Below, piece after piece: positions 43,020 through 54,639 of a stretch of 64,000 bases of DNA. Below the pieces are notes generated by a model. That model worked only from the letters and a program-made list of their open reading frames with translations, searched no databases and was not told the origin of the DNA. How positions within the stretch are numbered: position 1 is the stretch's first letter; every line of letters starts with the position of its first letter. The position numbers and the translations under genes are program-made. The stretch spans positions 3,348,001 through 3,412,000 of the forward strand of contig JACAAK010000009.1 of NCBI GenBank assembly GCA_025093985.1. Reading direction: 5' to 3'. Origin of the DNA: Calvatia gigantea. Taxonomy: Eukaryota; Basidiomycota; Agaricomycetes; Agaricales; Lycoperdaceae.

Positions 43020-46000
43020 ATGTCTACAAAGTTCAAACGAGCTCTGAAGAGTGCCGCAAGACTTCCTGTCAAGGCTGCGCGGGGCACTCGTGGTGGCTTC
43101 AGTCCTGCTCAGGGCGAACCGCCAGTTGTTCTCCTTCGTGTTTACGTCGCTGGTTGCACTGACCTCATTGCCAAAGACCGGAACGGTTCCAGCGACCCGT
43201 ACGTCCTCAGTCCTTCGGCAGCGCACAATCACTTACATCACCGCCCAATTAGCTTCGTCGTTGTCTCTGTCCTCAACTCCCGCCAAAGCACTCCCGTCGT
43301 CAAGCGCTCCACCAATCCGACGTACAGTGTGAAGGATGCGACATTCGACTTCCCTTTGTACCTTTCCACTGCCGATAAGCTGGGCGCTATTGAACTCGTT
43401 GTGTGGGACAAGGACATGCTCACTAAGGATTACCTTGGAGAAGCGGCACTCCCATTGGAAGACTGGTTTGTAGCTCGGCCGTTCGCTTTTGATGATCCCA
43501 ATAATACGGTGTGTTAACATACTTCACTTTCGTCATCCTTGTGCACTGACACATTGAATCCAGCAATTCTCTGTTCCCCTCGTCTCCACTCGTTCCAATA
43601 CACAAGCGACTGGAACAATTCGACTTAAGCTTGGCTTCCTCGCGCCGCCCAATGCACAATCCACCCTCCCTTTCGCTGATGTCTTTAAGGAACTCAACAA
43701 ACGATCTAGACCGTCTGTTGTTTCTGCTCCCCCCGTGCGTGATTTCCCCTCAGTCCTCGCAGTTTCACCCGTTGATATCCCTCAGACTGAAGGTGTCGGC
43801 ACCGTCCGCTCTCATCAAGCAGGTCTCGGGTTCCAAGATGATGGTGGCCTTTCATCCGACGATGAAGATGACTACGATGACGACTTTGTCGATGCACCTT
43901 CAGAACCTTCCTCTTCCGCCCCTCCAAGCCCGTTTGCTGATCTCTACACTTCACCTACGCCTCCCCCGACTGCGACCGAGCAAAAGTCCCTGACAACGGC
44001 AGTCGGCTCTCCCACTACGCCGACTGTAGAGCCCATCGTTAAGACACCGGTAGCGACAACCCCGAAAACTGGTTTCATACCCCGTATGAAGTTCCCTAGG
44101 AGCTTATCGGGGCTATCCGTGACTCGTTCTTCCTCCACATCCGTTCCCACCTCTGCCGCTTCTACCCCGATGACCGAAGGTACCCTCCATACCCCTGAGG
44201 TACTCGATACGAAAACTAAACGTGGAGCAGGCAGAAAGGCAACAACGGATACTCAACCCCTCGTCGATCTTTCTGAGCCATCAGTGAAGAAGAGAGGGAC
44301 GGAGTACAAGTTTGAAGGGGGAAATGATATTCTGGGTATCGTGATGCTAGAGATTCAAGGGGCTGATGACCTTCCGCGCCTCAGGAACAGTACGTACCAT
44401 TGCTACCTCCTTATATCTGAATTCATCATTAGCTGTTTTGTTCAGTGACGCGCACAGGATGGGACATGGACCCCTTCGTCGTTATCTCATTCGGCAAGAA
44501 AGTATTCCGGACGCGCGTCATACGTCATTCACGTAATCCCGCTTGGGATGAGAAATTGCTTTTCCACGTTCGGCGCTACGAGGCGTCGTTTAACGTTCAA
44601 CTCGCTATCCTCGACTGGGACAAGCTCTCCTCGAACGACCACATCGGTGATGCTAGCTTCAACGTAAGGGAGTTGATCAATTCCGCACCCCAACCTGGAT
44701 CGAATGGGTTGTACGCTGCTGACGAGAATGGCGACCATCCCATGAAGGAATACAAATTGCCGTTGGTGACGGCCAAGGAGGTGCCTTGGGAGGCAAAGCA
44801 TAATCCTACAATCACATTCCGGTGGGTCGGTGAACTGTTTTATTGGTTCCATATACTGAGGTTGTCGGAATAGTGCTAAATATCAACCTTACGACGCGCT
44901 CCGGCAACGATTTTGGCGCCAATACATGAAGCAGTATGATACCGATGCCACCTGGGCCCTCTCCCACGTCGAGCTCACGTCCATGCTCGACTCGCTCGGT
45001 TCTACCCTCTCCTCGTCCACGATCTCGAACTTCTTCACGCGTTACCACAAAAAGGCTCACGAAGACGAACTATCTTTTGAAGAAGTTATACTCTGCTTGG
45101 AGGAAGAGCTCAACTAGGCCCGAGGACCAAAAGAAGCGATTGGATAGCGCTGATATGAGCGCTGATACCAGTTTCAGCGCGACGCCCGTGCTCCAAGTTG
45201 CTGATAGGGGAGGAAATGTCCTCAAACTTGATCAACTGGATTTTTCGGGTCCCGCTACCTTACACGGTGGAATTGACAACGATCCCGAAACGATTAACAG
45301 TAGCAACAAAATTCCAGCCCCACCTGGTACGAAAACGGAACCTATGCAAGTCCCACTCCAACGGGTCGCCGCGCCTATTTCTTCCATCATGGGTGGTGGC
45401 GTCAGTGCCTCTCCTGCAGAATCAGGCTCTGAAGATGCCGAGGAGGACCTTTCTTCGGGCTCCAACAACAATTCCCCACCTCCATCCAACGGCTCCAATT
45501 CCGTGCCCGCGTCGGGTGTGACGCCCATCAACCCACCTCCGCCTAAAAAATCTCCCCGCTTTCGACGAAAGGGCAAGTCCCTCAAGCCGAAAGTCATCAA
45601 GAAATCTACGGGAATCGGCGAAGTATCTGCAGCCAGCAGCGGCGGGGACGATAGTAGTAGGGAGGACTCGGTGGAGCGTGTTATCAACGTCAAGAGTTGT
45701 CCGCTATGTCATCGTCCGAGAATGGGTTCGAAGGGGGAGGTAGATATTATGACGCACATTGCCGTGTGCGCGTCGCAGGATTGGAATCGGGTGGACAGGA
45801 TTGTGGTGGGTAATTTCGTTACCGCGAGTCAGGCACAGAGGAAGTGGTATACGAAGGTTATTACGAAGTTGAGTAGTGGCGACTACAAGCTCGGTGCGGT
45901 AAGTCCTAACCATGACAAGCTTTGGGTTTGTACGGGCCTGTACATTGACACGAGTTGGTTACCAGAACTCGGCCAATATCATTGTGCAAAACAGGCTAAC

Positions 46001-47107
46001 GGGCCATTTGGAGGAGGAAAAGATGCAGGTGTACGTGAGGTTGGGTATCCGCCTGCTGTACAAGGGTATGAAGGGTCGTATGGAAGGTGCACGAGGTGGG
46101 TATCCGGCTTACTCGTGCTCGAACTATATAACTGATGAAAATTGTTAGCTCGTGGACTCCTCAAATCGCTCTCGATCAAACAGGGCATCAAGTACGACTC
46201 GCCCGAGTCTGCCAAGGACATCCCGGCCTTCATCGAATTCCATAAACTAAAGGTAGAAGAAATCCTCGATCCCCTCGAGTCGTTCAGTACGTTATCCTTC
46301 ACTGATCGCCACTAAAGCCCAATAACGCCATTACAATAGAAAATTTCAATGAATTCTTCTATCGAAAACTCAAACCTTCTGCTCGCCCCGTCGAAGCCCT
46401 GGGGAATCCCTACCGACTTGTTAGTGCTGCAGACTCCCGCCTCATGGTTTTTGAAACCATCTCCGAAGCCACACGTCTGTGGATTAAAGGCCGTGAATTC
46501 TCGGTTGGTCGACTACTAGGTGATGTATACAAGGACCAGGCAGACAGGTATACTGGTGGTGCGCTGGGTATCTTCAGGTTGGCCCCACAAGATTACCATC
46601 GCTTCCACTCGCCCGTTGACGGCAGGATTGGCAAGATGACCTATATTGCAGGGGAGTACTACACAGTCAACGTAAGCCTCAGACTGTTACCTTTCTGAGG
46701 GGTTTGGTGACACCTCGTTAGCCACAAGCGATCAGAACAGCGCTCGATGTTTATGGAGAGAATGTGCGCAAGATCGTGCCAATTGATAGCCCCCAATTTG
46801 GTCGCGTGATGGCCGTGTGTATTGGCGCTATGATGGTCGGCAGTATTGTCACGACAGTTGAAGAGGGTGAGGAGGTCAAACGTGGCCAGGAATTTGGGTA
46901 CTTTGCTTTCGGTGTGTTCCGGTTCCATCGCGACCTACTCTCATTCAAGTACTAACAATGACATTAGGTGGATCAACTATTGTAGTGTTGTTTGAGAAGG
47001 GCGTACTTGAGTGGGATGAAGACTTGTTAGTTAATGGGGGTTCTTCACTGGAAACGTTGGTTAGAGTTGGCATGGGAATCGGCAACGGCACGCGCCCACA
47101 AATCTAA
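43020..47107 (+). CDS. PSD2: Phosphatidylserine decarboxylase, C2-domain (Psd2) type, one frame break
   Basis: Makes phosphatidylethanolamine from phosphatidylserine on endomembranes. Ten exons, with introns at 43199-43252, 43509-43563, 44390-44445, 44822-44873, 45899-45965, 46096-46148, 46287-46339, 46672-46721 and 46912-46967. Order: C2 domain 1 ([24 protein letters not shown]), acidic linker, C2 domain 2 ([21 protein letters not shown]), EF-hand-like helices ([13 protein letters not shown]), a Ser/Pro-rich linker, a CPLC..H..C zinc-knuckle-like motif, then the catalytic part with [26 protein letters not shown] and the self-cleavage site FGGST, whose Ser becomes the pyruvoyl group. At 45113-45118 the frame shifts by +1 (CTCAACTAGG) giving an immediate TAG. 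All other junctions are sound, so one lesion or error separates this from a working gene. Confidence 0.85.
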
Positions 47108-47250
47108 TCATTAATAGAATACTTACTCAGAACTGGACGGATAATACCCCATGCTAAAATGTACCTGTACTTCTTGACCTTATCTTCATTCTTGCTCTCT
47201 CCACTTCAAGGATGACGTTTACACAAACCACCCCTCTCTTTACCAGCTCA

Positions 47251-48476
47251 ATGCCGACTTCACTCTTTTGAAACCTTTCGCCCACGCTGATCTCTCCATT
47301 GCAGTCGCAAACGCTCAGGTCACCAATCTTCCCGCATGTTCCTCCTGCCACTAAAGCATTCGCCAAACCTTCCGGTATCGTCCGCTTTTGGCCCTTCGAC
47401 AGACCACGTTCGACTGTTGTTAAAATAAACAAATTATAACCCCACAAAGCTGGCACTGACACTGGTCCCATCCGGGGAGATTAATATGGCTATGGCGTGT
47501 ACAACCCAACCACAGAAGGGCCCACCTCTCAAGGTCAAACTTCAGTCATTAACAACACCGACTGTGTATAACTCTTCATAGACACCTCGCCAACGATGAT
47601 ACACATACAGACTTTTTCACTGGAGTCCTTCCGATCCCAATCCGCTCGTCGCCAACACTGAAGGCGAGATGGTTGCATGGCGTAAGAAACCCGGTCGTGG
47701 CACTCGCTGGATTCCCGCAGGCGCACTTCAAGGTGTCCAATTCATGAAGACCCCCAACTATACCCAGGTTGTTGATTTCATTCGCCAGGAACTCATCAAC
47801 ACTGCCAGTGATGATTGGGGAGGTGAGACGAACCCTCACGGTGCCGACTTGCGTGGTAACCCCATGGGTGGTCTCATCTATTCTGAGGCATTCGGTGGGA
47901 GCTGGACTCAGGTCATTGAGTGGCATAAGTACGTCATCCACTTCACCTCGTGATACCGCAGCTAATTCATTGCCTCGTTTCAGCTTCATGGGCGGTAACG
48001 CGTTCTGCTTCAAGGCCTGTGACCCCAACAAGCCTGACGACGAGAAATACTGCGAGCACAGACTCGATCGTATCGGTTGTGTCTACAACGCTCCCAACAA
48101 TGCTCGTAATGGCACCTTCGAGTCTTGTGAGGGTGACAACCAGGACTTCCCTGGTGTCTACACCGTCGATGACCAGGTTATGACCTACACTCAACCTCCC
48201 GAGGATCAAGGCGCTATCGCCACCATGCCTTACACCGCCCGTATCCCCGCCTCGTCCAACTGCGTATCCTACACTAGCTCGGCTATCTACACTGGCCTTC
48301 CTAGCCCTAGCATTAAGATTGACGCTCCTGCTCCTACCGGTTCCGCTGGTGCCGCGAGTGGTAGCCGAACCGGGAGTGCGCCTGGTGCTACCGGCACTTC
48401 CAATGATGCTTCTGCAATAGCTATTTCTGGCGTATCTCTCCTCGGTGTTGTCTTCTCCGTACTTTTCCTTGCGTAG
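47251..48476 (+). pseudogene. Macrofage-activating-glycoprotein-like, copy B, decayed 5' half
   Basis: Near-identical to copy A (13564-14804) from about 47645 to the stop at 48474-48476: KPGRGTRWIP, DLRGNPMGGLIYSE, RLDRIGCVYNAPNNARNG, and the tail SGVSLLGVVFSVLFLA are all in frame across the intron near 47930-47985. Upstream of 47645 similarity to copy A falls sharply; the start (ATG 47251) runs into TGA after six codons and the DFCLW block is scrambled. It does not have the C[T]G insertions that break copy A. It is therefore a 5'-dead copy with a well-kept 3' half. Confidence 0.8.
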
Positions 48477-49698
48477 GATGTTTTCTTTGGCCTAGATGAT
48501 GTGGATTTTTGTTGCTTTGTTTTATCGGATTAATGGGACAGACATTGGAGTTTTGGACGCCATGTTTACCCACTCATGGACTAGCTACTGAGGATTCTTT
48601 GTCACGCAATTTCATAGTTTTATACATGCTGTCGATCTTTGGTGATCAGTACATGATGGTTTCGAAAAGACACGAATATGGTGCGGATTATATGTGAGAC
48701 TTTCAACACTCCCGGCCCTCCAACGCCAGTCATATGTCATCCAACATGTCAAGTGAATAAATCGCAACATTTTTACTTTCCAGTGTTAGAATAACTAATA
48801 CTGTTTGGATTCCGCGACCAAGTAGTACATACTGCGGGAAATCTGCATTCGGCGGCTTTTCACCAATACTAAAACACTAGGATAATCATTAAAACAAACC
48901 AATAAAGTGATAAGTAAAACGCACCATTGGCTTTGCGACCGTCTCGCATTTCTCAATGAGCTGGTGATCCGAAGGAAAGATGGGCTTCGTGCGAACAAGA
49001 GGATGCTGACCCGCTGGTGGTTTTGTCCCCTGAGACGAATCAGCCGAAATTTCCAACGACGCTTCAGAACAAGTTACCTGAAGTTGCATGAGACCTTCAT
49101 AGAATTTCAGACAAACCAACCTTGTGCTAATGGGAACCAGATTACGGAAATCAAATTCGCTCAAGTGATCGTCCTCTTGACCTCTATGTCTAGAGTTTGC
49201 ATCGATAGCCCACCACACCTTCCCAGCCGTTTCCACTTGTAGCAGACGTAAATACCGCCAGAGATCCCTATCTCCAGATGGTTTCTACTTCATGGAGTCA
49301 CTCACTGTTGCAGACACGGTGCGAAAGCTGAGAACGCGCAGATATTGTCGCGTAAACACACGTGCCATATCACTGGTAGGCCATGCCCCTAAATGAACCA
49401 CATGCAGAAGGAATGTCCCGAGCGCGCTGTCCCGAAGCGCTACAACTTCCTGCGTGGTGTCCCCTGGAGGGGGCATTTTTAATACAGGGTATAGGTCGTT
49501 GGAAATGATGGTGTAGAGCTTGTCCCTATCGATTCCCAGGAGGTTTGCCAAGTGGCGGGCGTCATGTGTTGCGAACCCGTTGAACATGCCGAGGATGTTT
49601 ACTGCATCAAATGGCAATTTTGAAAAAAACTGTTGATAAGAATAATCGAGCGCAGGAAATGGGTCAAGAGCCGGAGGAGCGGGAGAGCCGTTCATGTA
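47645..49698. repeat. Inverted duplication, arm B
   Basis: Inverted partner of 12350-14405. The arm stops at about 49698, exactly where repeat sequence of the Penelope-like element begins, so the element inserted into or captured the edge of the duplication. Confidence 0.85.
48730..49698 (-). pseudogene. 5'-truncated copy of the pseudo-NTPase STAND gene
   Basis: Corresponds to residues from YMNGSPAP to the C-terminus of the gene at 11157-13310. It retains FNGFATHDARHLANLLGI and WWAIDANSRHRG, the C-terminal introns, and the stop near 48730. A TGG-to-TAG change follows SDSMK (near 49285), and the ATPase-like half is missing because of the repeat junction at 49698. Confidence 0.8.
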
Positions 49699-49780
49699 TA
49701 GGATCGCGCTATACTTGGGGATGAGTATAGGGGTTAGAAGGTGATTCCTAAAAACCGTTGAGTTGTCCGATGGAGGAGAC

Positions 49781-49845
49781 AGCGCAACAGGCTGGGGAGC
49801 TACCCCAGCCACCTGTTTCGTCTTATGACAGACTCATCAGGCGCT
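49781..49845 (-). ncRNA. Hammerhead ribozyme motif 1 (complete core)
   Basis: On the minus strand: stem I AGCGC/GCGCT, core CTGATGA, stem II GTCT..AGAC with loop GTCATA, core GAAA, stem III starting CAGG with inner CTGGGG/CCCCAG, then cleavage triplet GTT. All consensus core positions are present. Same strand as the Penelope-like ORF; hammerheads are known in terminal repeats of Penelope-like elements. Confidence 0.8.
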
Positions 49846-50278
49846 CTGATTATCCATCAGTACCTACCAGACCAATAGAACGCGTACGATCGCGCTATAC
49901 TTGGGGATGAGTATAATTAACTCGATCCATGGAACAGTTGACAAATGTCAACGAGCGCTAACGAAGCGCCCAAAAATTCAAGCGCTTGTGGGCGCTTAAA
50001 TTATCGTCAGGAAAAACAAAGGTAAGGAAAACTTTTACTTAAGCGCCCGCGTAGCGCCCAAATGCGGGGCGCCCATTAAGCGCCCACGCACATGAATACA
50101 TGTTTTCACGAAAAGTGAAAATAAACGTATCAAGTAACTGACAATGTCATCAGCTTGACAACTGAGGGCGGGGTACATACCGTGGCAGGTTATTTACGCA
50201 ACAGTCCAGCTCAGACAGTCCCTTAGTCCATCTATCAGCCTGCGCATCACGAGACAAGGCCGGTTCCACTCACCATTG

Positions 50279-50303
50279 TTAGGGGAGGTTAGGGGTTAGG
50301 GGG
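50279..50303 (+). repeat. Telomere-like TTAGGGG run in the truncated element
   Basis: Three imperfect units TTAGGGG(A) in a row; repeated at 56744-56768 in the full-length element. Basidiomycete telomeres are TTAGGG, so this may be captured telomeric sequence. Confidence 0.5.
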
Positions 50304-51087
50304 TTCCTACGTATTAGTAGTAGTCCAAGATTGCGTACACGGATGTACTTACCGCAAAGTGTTCCATTTGGCACACCTGCAAGGAAAACGTTGGTGATCC
50401 AATGCGATGTTGTTGGTCTTTCGCTATCCCAACCGGGGCCATCACCTCCCCGGTGTAAAACTACTGGTAAAAGCGTTCACTCAAGAACACGTTCGTCAAG
50501 CCACAGTACGAACTCTCAAACGACACTGACTACTGGCTTCATTCCTTCATCCTGCCTATTACCTGCCACACCAGGTTAAGCATTAGGTCTAGACTCCCTT
50601 CATATTGGTTGTGTGAACGTCAATATAGGTTGCCCAACGTATCTATCCCGCTCACACGCCCATAGAAAGCGCACTTTACCTAAGATGAGTCCAACCTGAC
50701 ATGCTTGGCGTAACGCACACTGCGTAGTGGATCACTACTCGCATCGCATACTCGAAGGCATGCCAGGTATCAAAGGAGTTGGAGCCAGAAGGCCCCGTCG
50801 GGTCGGGAGATTTTTGATTAGACCGGAGTCACCCAGAATCGTAACTGGGATTTCGTTTCGACCGAGAATTCAGAAGAAGTTTTCGCCAGGCGTCTAAAAG
50901 AACGCCCGCGGACAAGAGGTACTAGTGAAGCTCAAGCTTCAGCTAACCAACCATCCAAGGTAGTCTGACGCAAGTCAGTACGTTGATCTCTATTGAGATC
51001 TGGAAAACTACCTAGATCACGTCTTTCTAAGACAGCCCGCCGCCAAGAAGCAGCAAGATCTATAAGTTGTTTCGTTCGTCGCTTACT

Positions 51088-52640
51088 GACGATCAACCGC
51101 CGATCAAGAAGTCCAAGTTTATCCAAGCGTAGATACTCACCTCTGCCCACCAGAGACTTAGCAACTACACTAGAGTGAGCGTCAACCCGCCAAAGCGGAT
51201 CTTCACCACCCCAATGCAATCGCCCTCCCCGACGAGTTTCAGTAAGTTCCGGCTTGGTTGCGAGTAGGGGTTATCTAGGTGAGTTGGACATTAGGGGTCA
51301 TAGGGGTCAAAAATTATTGGAAGGGGATAGGCAGGGGATGAGTAGGGGTGGGCAGGGGATGGGCTGGAGATGAGTAGGGGTGGGCAGGGGATGGGCAGGG
51401 AATGAGTAGGGGTGGGCAGGAAATGGGCAGGGAATGGGCTGGGGACAGCTGGGGACAGGCTGGGGGTGGGCAGGGAATGGGCATGGAATGGACAGGGAAT
51501 GGACAGGGAATGGGCAGGAGACAGCTGGGGACAGGCTGGGGGTGGGCAGGGAATGGGCAGGAAATGGACAGGGAATGGACAGGGAATGGGCAGGGGACAG
51601 CTGGGGACAGGCTGGAGGTGGGCAGGCTCATAGGGGATGAGTAAGAATAAGGAGGGGATGAGGAGGGGAATGAGGAGGAATGGGTAGAGAACAGACTGGG
51701 GATGGGGGAATGGACTGGGGGTGATATTGGAGTTGTGCACACCCATTTGTCCAAGACAAATGAATGTCCATCACACCCATTTGTCCAAGACAAATGAATG
51801 TCCATCACACCTCAGCCAACTGTGGGAAAATCAGAGTGGTGCACACCAATTCATCCAAGATGAATTGGTGTGCATGAGTCCTCAGAACATTAAATATAGA
51901 ATGATACTGGAATAACTCCACCAAAAATGAGCAGATCTACTCATACTTTTTTTCATTTTGTTCGGATTGACAGTGGCTTTTCAGCGACTCCAGATACAGG
52001 CCAATATGTTCATTCATTGCAGCACTATTTCAAAAACTCGCATTTATGGTGTTATTGGTATAACTCACTGGATACTAAAGCGATCATTTCGGTCTAAATT
52101 CCGTTGAATAGTACTCATTGAGCTAATTCCAACAAGCCCAAATACATTATATTTCATTCAGGCTCTGTATTTCTACTGTATTCATAGTATTTACCCCAAA
52201 ATAGACACATAATTCTATAACAATACAACGGCTGCAGATAATTACTCGGTCCCTTTTGTAGATTACTCACATTTACAGGAATCCCCTGATGAGATACTGG
52301 GGATGTTGCTTCAATAACTACTTGGAGTGCTGTGGAGCCACCTTGTTGTTTAGAAATGCTAAAATATTATGGCAGAGAGTAGGCGAATTTCTACGGTCTC
52401 AATACCGTTGGAAAGAGCTCTCTGAGGCGGTTCTAACGAGGTATAATACATGGTGATTGGATTGCAGGGGCTACCAGTACTGGCTCAGCAATTGTTGACA
52501 TTGACTGATTGAGTGTGGGAAAAATTGGGATAGTGCAGACCATTCGTCTTGGACAAATGTGTGTGCATTGGTACCTCAATTCATTATGGGAATACTGGAG
52601 TGGCTCACACACATTCGTCTTGGATGAATGGATGTGTACC
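51088..52640. repeat. Segmental duplication, copy 1
   Basis: Element 3' fragment, G-rich minisatellite and one satellite unit, repeated in the same orientation and order at 54898-56377. Copy 2 lacks many 1-4 base stretches in its first 450 bp. Confidence 0.8.
51299..51720 (+). repeat. G-rich minisatellite
   Basis: Irregular tandem array of GGGGATGGGCA, GGGAATGGACA and GGGGACAGCTG-like units. Nearly every unit has runs of three or four G, so G-quadruplexes on this strand are plausible. The proline-rich translations of the other strand are repeat artefacts. Confidence 0.75.
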
Positions 52641-53850
52641 AAGTCCAGTTCACAGTGGGAATATTCGACTGGTGCACACCCGTTCGTCTTGGACGAATGG
52701 ATGTGCATCAAACCTCACTGGACTGTGGGAAAATTAGAGTGGTGAACACATCAATTCGTCTTGGACGAATCTGTGTGCATGAGTCTCCAGAACATGGAAT
52801 ATAGAATGATAATGGGATAACTCCACCAAAAGTGAGCGGATCCACTCGGTCTTTCTTTTAACTTGTTCGGATTTGCAGCGGCTTTTTATAAACCCCAGAT
52901 ACAGGCTGATATGTTCATTTACTGCGGCACCATTCTAAAAACACATATTTATAATGATATTGCTATAACTCACTGGACACCAAAGCAATCATTTCGGTCT
53001 GAACGCCATTGGATAGTACTCATTGAGCATATTCCAACGAGCCTAAATACATTATATTCCGTTGAGGTGCTGTATTTCTACTGTATTCACAGTATTTTTT
53101 TCCAAATACACAAATAATTGTATGACAATACAGTGGACAGAGATAATAGCTCTGTCTCTTTTGTAGAAATATGATATTAACAGGGGGCTTTTAATGAGAT
53201 ACTGGAGATGTTGCTCCAAGGATTATATATGGTATGCTGTGAGGCCATGTTTTTATTAAGAGGAATGCTGGAATATTATTGCAGGGAGTAGGCGGATTTC
53301 TACGGTCCTGGTACCGTTAGAAAGAGCTCATTGAGGCGATCACAACGAGGTATAATACATCATGATTGGGCAGCAGTGGCTGCCTGTACGAGCCTTACTA
53401 CTACTGACAGTGACTGATTGAGTGTGGGAATGTTTGAGTGGTGCGGCATCATTTGTCTTGGACGAATGTGTGTGCATTGGTACCTCCATTTATTATGGAA
53501 ATATTGGAGTGGTGCACACTCATTCATCTTGGACGAATGGGTATGTACCAAGTCCAGTTCACAGTGGGAATATTGGACTGGTGCACACCCATTTGTCCAA
53601 GACGAATGTCTGCGCATCAGACCTCAGCTAACTGTGGGAAAATTAGAGTGGTGCACACACCAATTCGTCCAAGACAAATCTGTGTGCATGAATCTCCAGA
53701 ACACTAATGAAAGAATGATAATGAAATAACTTCACAGAAACTCAACCAATTTGCTCAGTCTTTTTTTCAAAATGATTGGATTTTCAGCCGCTTTTCAACG
53801 CGTCTAAATACGGGCCGATACGTGCAGTAGCTGTGCTGCTACTTAAGTAC
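51729..53850. repeat. ~900-bp satellite units with palindrome clusters (left block)
   Basis: Tandem units of roughly 900 bp. Each has an AT-rich body and a cluster of up to four palindromes spaced about 73 bp apart with core ATTCGTC-N3-GACGAAT (clusters near 51745-51880, 52520-52790, 53430-53690). The bodies also share shorter internal motifs (ACGGTCT..TACCGTTGGA..AGAGCTCA..TGAGGC), showing older internal duplication. No coding capacity. Confidence 0.75.
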
Positions 53851-53904
53851 TCAGGGGTTAGGAGAGGGAGATCCTAAAAACCGTTGAGTTGTCGATGGAG
53901 AGAC

Positions 53905-53969
53905 AGTGCAACAGGCTGGGGAGCTACCCCAGCCACCTGTTTCGTCTTATGACAGACTCATCAGGCGCT
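53905..53969 (-). ncRNA. Hammerhead motif 2 (stem I damaged)
   Basis: Core and stems II/III as in motif 1, but the stem I 3' strand is GCACT instead of GCGCT, leaving a C-A mismatch in a 5-bp stem. Confidence 0.55.
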
Positions 53970-54323
53970 CTGATTATCCATCAGTACCTACCAGACCAAT
54001 AGAACGCGATCGTTCGCGTTATTATTGGGGACGAGCGTAAATAGCTCGATCCATGGAACAGCTGATAAATGTCAGCGAGCGCTTAAAAAGCGCCCATAAA
54101 ATCAAGCGCTTGTGGGCGCTTAATTTACCGTCAGGAAAGAAAAGTAAAGGAAAAACTTGTACTTAAGCGCCCGCATAGCGCCCAAATGCGGGGCGCCCAT
54201 TAAGCGCCCACGCACTTAAATACGAACATTCTTGAATAATAAATGAACGTACCAAGTACCTACCGATGTCATCAGCTTGACAACTGAGGGCGGGGTACAT
54301 ACCATGGCAGGTTATTTACGCAA

Positions 54324-54597
54324 CAGTCCAGCTCGGACAGTCCCTTAGTCCATCTATCAGCCTGCGCATCACAAGACAAGGCCGGTTCGAAGAGAAGGTG
54401 ATTCCTAAAAACCGTTGAGTTGTCCGATGGAAGAGACAGCGCAACAGGCTGGGGAGCTACCAGTCCAGCTCGGACAGTCCCTTAGTCCATCTATCAGCCT
54501 GCGCATCACAAGACAAGGCCGGTTCGAAGAGAAGGTGATTCCTAAAAACCGTTGAGTTGTCCGATGGAAGAGACAGCGCAACAGGCTGGGGAGCTAC
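54324..54597. repeat. Perfect 137-bp tandem duplication
   Basis: 54324-54460 and 54461-54597 are identical head-to-tail copies spanning the end of one terminal repeat and the start of the next; the junction cuts the hammerhead stem III loop. Confidence 0.85.
54438..54460 (-). ncRNA. Hammerhead fragment 3
   Basis: Only stem I 3' strand and half of stem III remain; interrupted by the tandem duplication. Non-functional. Confidence 0.5.
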
Positions 54598-54639
54598 CCC
54601 AGCCACCTGTTTCGTTTTATGACAGACTCATCAGGCGCT
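54575..54639 (-). ncRNA. Hammerhead motif 4 (stem II mismatch)
   Basis: As motif 1, but stem II reads GTCT..AAAC, a C-A mismatch in the 4-bp stem. Core CTGATGA and GAAA intact. Confidence 0.6.

Larger units (their letters stand above)
49699..51260 (-). mobile_element. 5'-truncated Penelope-like retroelement copy
   Basis: Contains the terminal-repeat sequence with hammerhead motif (49781-49845), GC-rich inverted repeats built on AGCGCCC, a telomere-like run (50279-50303), the 3' untranslated region (50304-50931) and the last ~109 codons of the element's ORF (51258-50932). All match the full-length copy at 56377-61865. It breaks off at 51260 inside the ORF, at a junction reading GAGTAGGGGTTATC. 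Loss of the 5' part is what incomplete reverse transcription produces. Confidence 0.75.

Noticed and set aside
45085..45117. A small intron to explain the PSD frame break
   Set aside because: The only GT..AG pair would remove 33 bases encoding the conserved EF-hand helix and is shorter than any other intron here.
51291..51808. Proline-rich open frames of about 150 codons on the minus strand, and glycine-rich ones on the plus strand
   Set aside because: They are translations of the G-rich minisatellite; all frames stay open because the unit lacks stops. The duplicate at 55088-55533 breaks up with small deletions.
52275..52320. CTGATGAG string in the satellite as another hammerhead
   Set aside because: No GAAA core or matching stems follow at a workable distance.
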